33,447 bases of DNA from Planotetraspora sp. A-T 1434 (lineage in GTDB: Bacteria > Actinomycetota > Actinomycetes > Streptosporangiales > Streptosporangiaceae). Shown piece by piece: positions 31,770 to 33,447 of the stretch. Position 1 is the stretch's first letter. Each line of letters opens with the position of its first letter. The stretch lies in assembly GCF_025420585.1 (NCBI RefSeq), contig NZ_JAOEGB010000045.1, positions 1 through 33,447 on the forward strand, read 5' to 3'. The position numbers and the translations under genes are program-made. The notes beneath the pieces were generated by a model that had not been told where the DNA came from, searched no databases, and saw only the letters and a program-made list of their open reading frames with translations.

Positions 31770-33160
31770 TGGGACACCTCGGAAGACGTTCGGGACGCGA
31801 AAGACGACAGAGAAGGCGACAACACAGAAGACGACGACGCCGATGATGTCGGCGGCGCGGCGGCGGGCACGGTCAGAGCCAGGATGGCGGTGTCGTCGGC
31901 CAGGCCGGGGCCGAATCCGGTCAAGAGGTTCTGGATCTCTGACACCAGCCGTTGGGCGTTCGTCCCGGCGAGGGTCGCGGCGAGCTCGGCCAGCCGGTCC
32001 TCGCCGAACAGGTGGCCGCCCGGCAGGCGGGCCTCGGTGAGGCCGTCGGTGTAGAGCAGCAGGCCGTCGCCAGGGCCCAGGTGGAAGGTCACCGACTCGA
32101 AGCTCGGGGTGGTGAAGAGGCCGACCAGCAGCCCTCCGGCAGGGTGGACCAGCTCGACCGCGCCGCTCGCGCGGACCGCGAGCGCGGGCGGATGGCCGCC
32201 TCCCGCGAGGGTCACGGAGAACCCGTCCTCGACCGGGGTGATCACACCGAACAACACCGTGCAGTAGGTCGGGTCGTCGGCGTCGTACTCCTGCAGCAGC
32301 ACCGTGTTGAGGTTGTGGAGCACGGCCACCGGATCGGGGTCGTAGATCGCGGCGGCGCGCAGGGTGTACCGGGTGAGCGAGGTCAGCGCGGCGGCGGGGG
32401 CGCCCTTGCCGCACACGTCCCCGAGGAAGAACGCCCAGCGCCCGTCGTCGAGGTGGAACACGTCGTAGAAGTCGCCGCCGAGCTGGTCGGGCGAGGCGAC
32501 GTGGTAGAGCGTGGCGCTCTCCATCCCCGGCACGGACGGCAGCGCCGGAGGCAGCAGCGTGCGCTGGAGGGTGGCGGTGATCGTCTCCAGCCTCAGTTGT
32601 TCCTGCTCCGCCTGAAGCCTGCGCTCGCGCTCGGCCCGCACGGTGGTCATGGCCGTCAGCCGCAACTCCAGCTCGTCCATCACGATCCCGGCCAGCTCGG
32701 AGAGCACCTCGACCGCTTCGGGATCGATCTCCCGGGGTTTGACGTCCAGCACGTTGATCGTGCCGAGCCGGTAGCCGTCGGCGGTCGTGATCGGCGCCGC
32801 GGCGTAGAACCGCACGCCGAGCTCGCCGTGCACCAGCGGGTTGTCAAGCGTCCGCGGGTCGTGCAGGGCGTCGGTGACCACGTAGGGGCAGTTCTCCATG
32901 ATCGCTGAAGCGCAGAGGCCCGGGTCGCGGCCGATCTGCCGGATCCCCTCGGGGAGGCCCTGCTGCGCCTTGAACCAGATCCGGTCCTCGTCGACGATGG
33001 TCACCGTGGCGATCGGCACGTCGAACAGGCGGGCGGCGAGCGCCGCCACTCGATCGAACGCCCCGTCCGGCGGGGTGTCGAGGATGTTGTAACGGCGAAC
33101 CGCGGCCAGCCGTGCCGGCTCATCGTCCACAGAGACCACGGGGGTCTCGGTCAGGGTCAC
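31766..33160 (-). CDS. GAF-domain PP2C (SpoIIE/RsbU-like) serine phosphatase
   Basis: A protein of about 464 residues. Residues about 15-165 form a GAF sensor domain of the kind starting RLAAVRRYNILDTPPDGAFDRV, with DEDRIWFKAQQGL and GLCASAIM. A helical linker (165-205, ERERRLQAEQEQLRLE) leads to the PP2C phosphatase: GGDFYDVF, FFLGDVCGKG, GGGHPPAL, LLYTDGLTEAR and DDTAILALTV, with all metal-binding Asp in place. A Ser-rich tail of about 35 residues ends the protein. It would dephosphorylate the STAS protein and turn on the stress sigma factor. GTG 33160 is chosen (GAGGC upstream); TTG 33181 is possible. Confidence 0.92.
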   Translation of the reverse strand: MTLTETPVVSVDDEPARLAAVRRYNILDTPPDGAFDRVAALAARLFDVPIATVTIVDEDRIWFKAQQGLPEGIRQIGRDPGLCASAIMENCPYVVTDALHDPRTLDNPLVHGELGVRFYAAAPITTADGYRLGTINVLDVKPREIDPEAVEVLSELAGIVMDELELRLTAMTTVRAERERRLQAEQEQLRLETITATLQRTLLPPALPSVPGMESATLYHVASPDQLGGDFYDVFHLDDGRWAFFLGDVCGKGAPAAALTSLTRYTLRAAAIYDPDPVAVLHNLNTVLLQEYDADDPTYCTVLFGVITPVEDGFSVTLAGGGHPPALAVRASGAVELVHPAGGLLVGLFTTPSFESVTFHLGPGDGLLLYTDGLTEARLPGGHLFGEDRLAELAATLAGTNAQRLVSEIQNLLTGFGPGLADDTAILALTVPAAAPPTSSASSSSVLSPSLSSFASRTSSEVSQ

Positions 33161-33223
33161 ATTGCCTCGAATCCCGCACAAGGGTGCCTGCCGTCAGGGG
33201 GATGGCAACAGTTGATAAGCACC

Positions 33224-33240
33224 GATATGACCGCCATATC
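33224..33240. promoter_or_regulatory. inverted repeat in the divergent control region
   Basis: GATATG-ACCGC-CATATC, a perfect 6-5-6 inverted repeat, lies between the phosphatase gene and the SigB-type promoter. It is a reasonable operator for one or both directions. Confidence 0.45.
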
Positions 33241-33263
33241 TTACAACCGGACGGGCGGCCGTC

Positions 33264-33288
33264 GTTTTGGCTTGTCAGAGGCGGGTAA
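33264..33288 (+). promoter_or_regulatory. consensus SigB-type stress promoter
   Basis: GTTT (33264-33267), a 15-bp spacer, then GGGTAA (33283-33288), exactly the SigB/SigF-family consensus GTTT-N14-16-GGGTAA. It reads rightward, with a start codon 29 bp after it, beside a partner-switching operon of the type that controls such sigma factors. Confidence 0.75.
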
Positions 33289-33316
33289 GGCTACGCTGCT
33301 GCACCACGACGAGGGC

Positions 33317-33447
33317 ATGGACAAGGGCATGGACGAGGGCTGTCTGCCGGACACACATGTCCCGTCACCCAAAGCGGCCGAGGCGGTCTTCCATGTGCCG
33401 CACCTCCGCTTTGTCCATTCTCCTTCGGAAGCGGACGCATGCGAGGG
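33317..33447 (+). CDS. N-terminal part of an unknown gene, cut by the right edge
   Basis: From ATG 33317 (or ATG 33329 in the same frame) the frame is open to the window edge: about 43 residues beginning MDKGMDEGCLPD and continuing with FHVPHLRFVHSP. No family is recognisable from this much. The first codons contain a 12-bp repeat (GGGCATGGACAA/GAG). The SigB-type promoter just upstream is the main reason to believe it is a gene. Confidence 0.4.
   Translation, partial: MDKGMDEGCLPDTHVPSPKAAEAVFHVPHLRFVHSPSEADACE

Overview
The window is GC-rich chromosomal DNA of an actinobacterium. It has tightly packed genes on both strands, frequent GTG starts, Tat and lipoprotein signals, a DevR/DosR-type response regulator, a DevS/DosT-type heme-GAF kinase, mycothiol-type DinB-like and PPOX enzymes, and a GAF-PP2C/STAS/HATPase partner-switching set. 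Gene content and style suggest the Streptosporangiales (Nonomuraea/Streptosporangium-like), but this is inferred from protein style, not measured. No rRNA, tRNA, CRISPR array, transposase or phage gene was seen.

Layout. 1-3.1 kb: the end of an unknown gene, manA, then on the minus strand a fluoride-export operon crcB-DUF190-crcB. 3.4-7.5 kb: a lipoprotein polysaccharide deacetylase, a conserved unknown gene, a CPBP-family membrane protein, a small membrane protein and a YcnI-type copper-binding protein. 7.5-10.1 kb: an orphan kdpD. 10.1-11.0 kb: a gene-free stretch of minisatellite-like repeats. 11.0-12.4 kb: a DinB/MDMPI protein and a P-loop-less uridine-kinase-like protein. 12.5-19.3 kb: a redox/oxygen block of cydAB and a heme-GAF histidine kinase on the plus strand, converging on a PPOX protein, devR and a NERD-pseudokinase gene on the minus strand. 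19.5-25.3 kb: an SDR gene and a small gene, then a four-gene minus-strand operon (PHP metallohydrolase, unknown, EEP-family hydrolase, O-methyltransferase). 25.5-28.5 kb: DUF2243, a 62-residue membrane peptide, and a Tat-exported metallophosphoesterase with a LamG-like tail. 28.8-33.4 kb: a large-subunit catalase, the partner-switching operon, and at the right edge a consensus SigB-type promoter reading into a gene that leaves the window.

How the parts may work together. The 12.5-19.3 kb block reads as a DosR-like respiratory switch. The kinase keeps the heme-ligand histidine context of DevS/DosT. The regulator closely resembles DosR from recalled family sequence. Two DosR-box-like palindromes lie exactly 35 nt upstream of the devR and PPOX start codons. 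cydAB would supply the high-affinity oxidase. The right end reads as a general-stress locus: catalase, phosphatase, anti-anti-sigma and anti-sigma proteins, and a SigB-type promoter.

The region is rich in short tandem repeats at gene ends, and a 66-bp relic of the ycnI 3' end lies after manA. Together these point to local slippage and duplication. The best leads for something new are the NERD protein whose nuclease motif is intact but whose kinase motifs are all substituted, the DevR boxes, the structured element filling a convergent gap at 26.5 kb, and the His-rich tail placed before a Tat signal.
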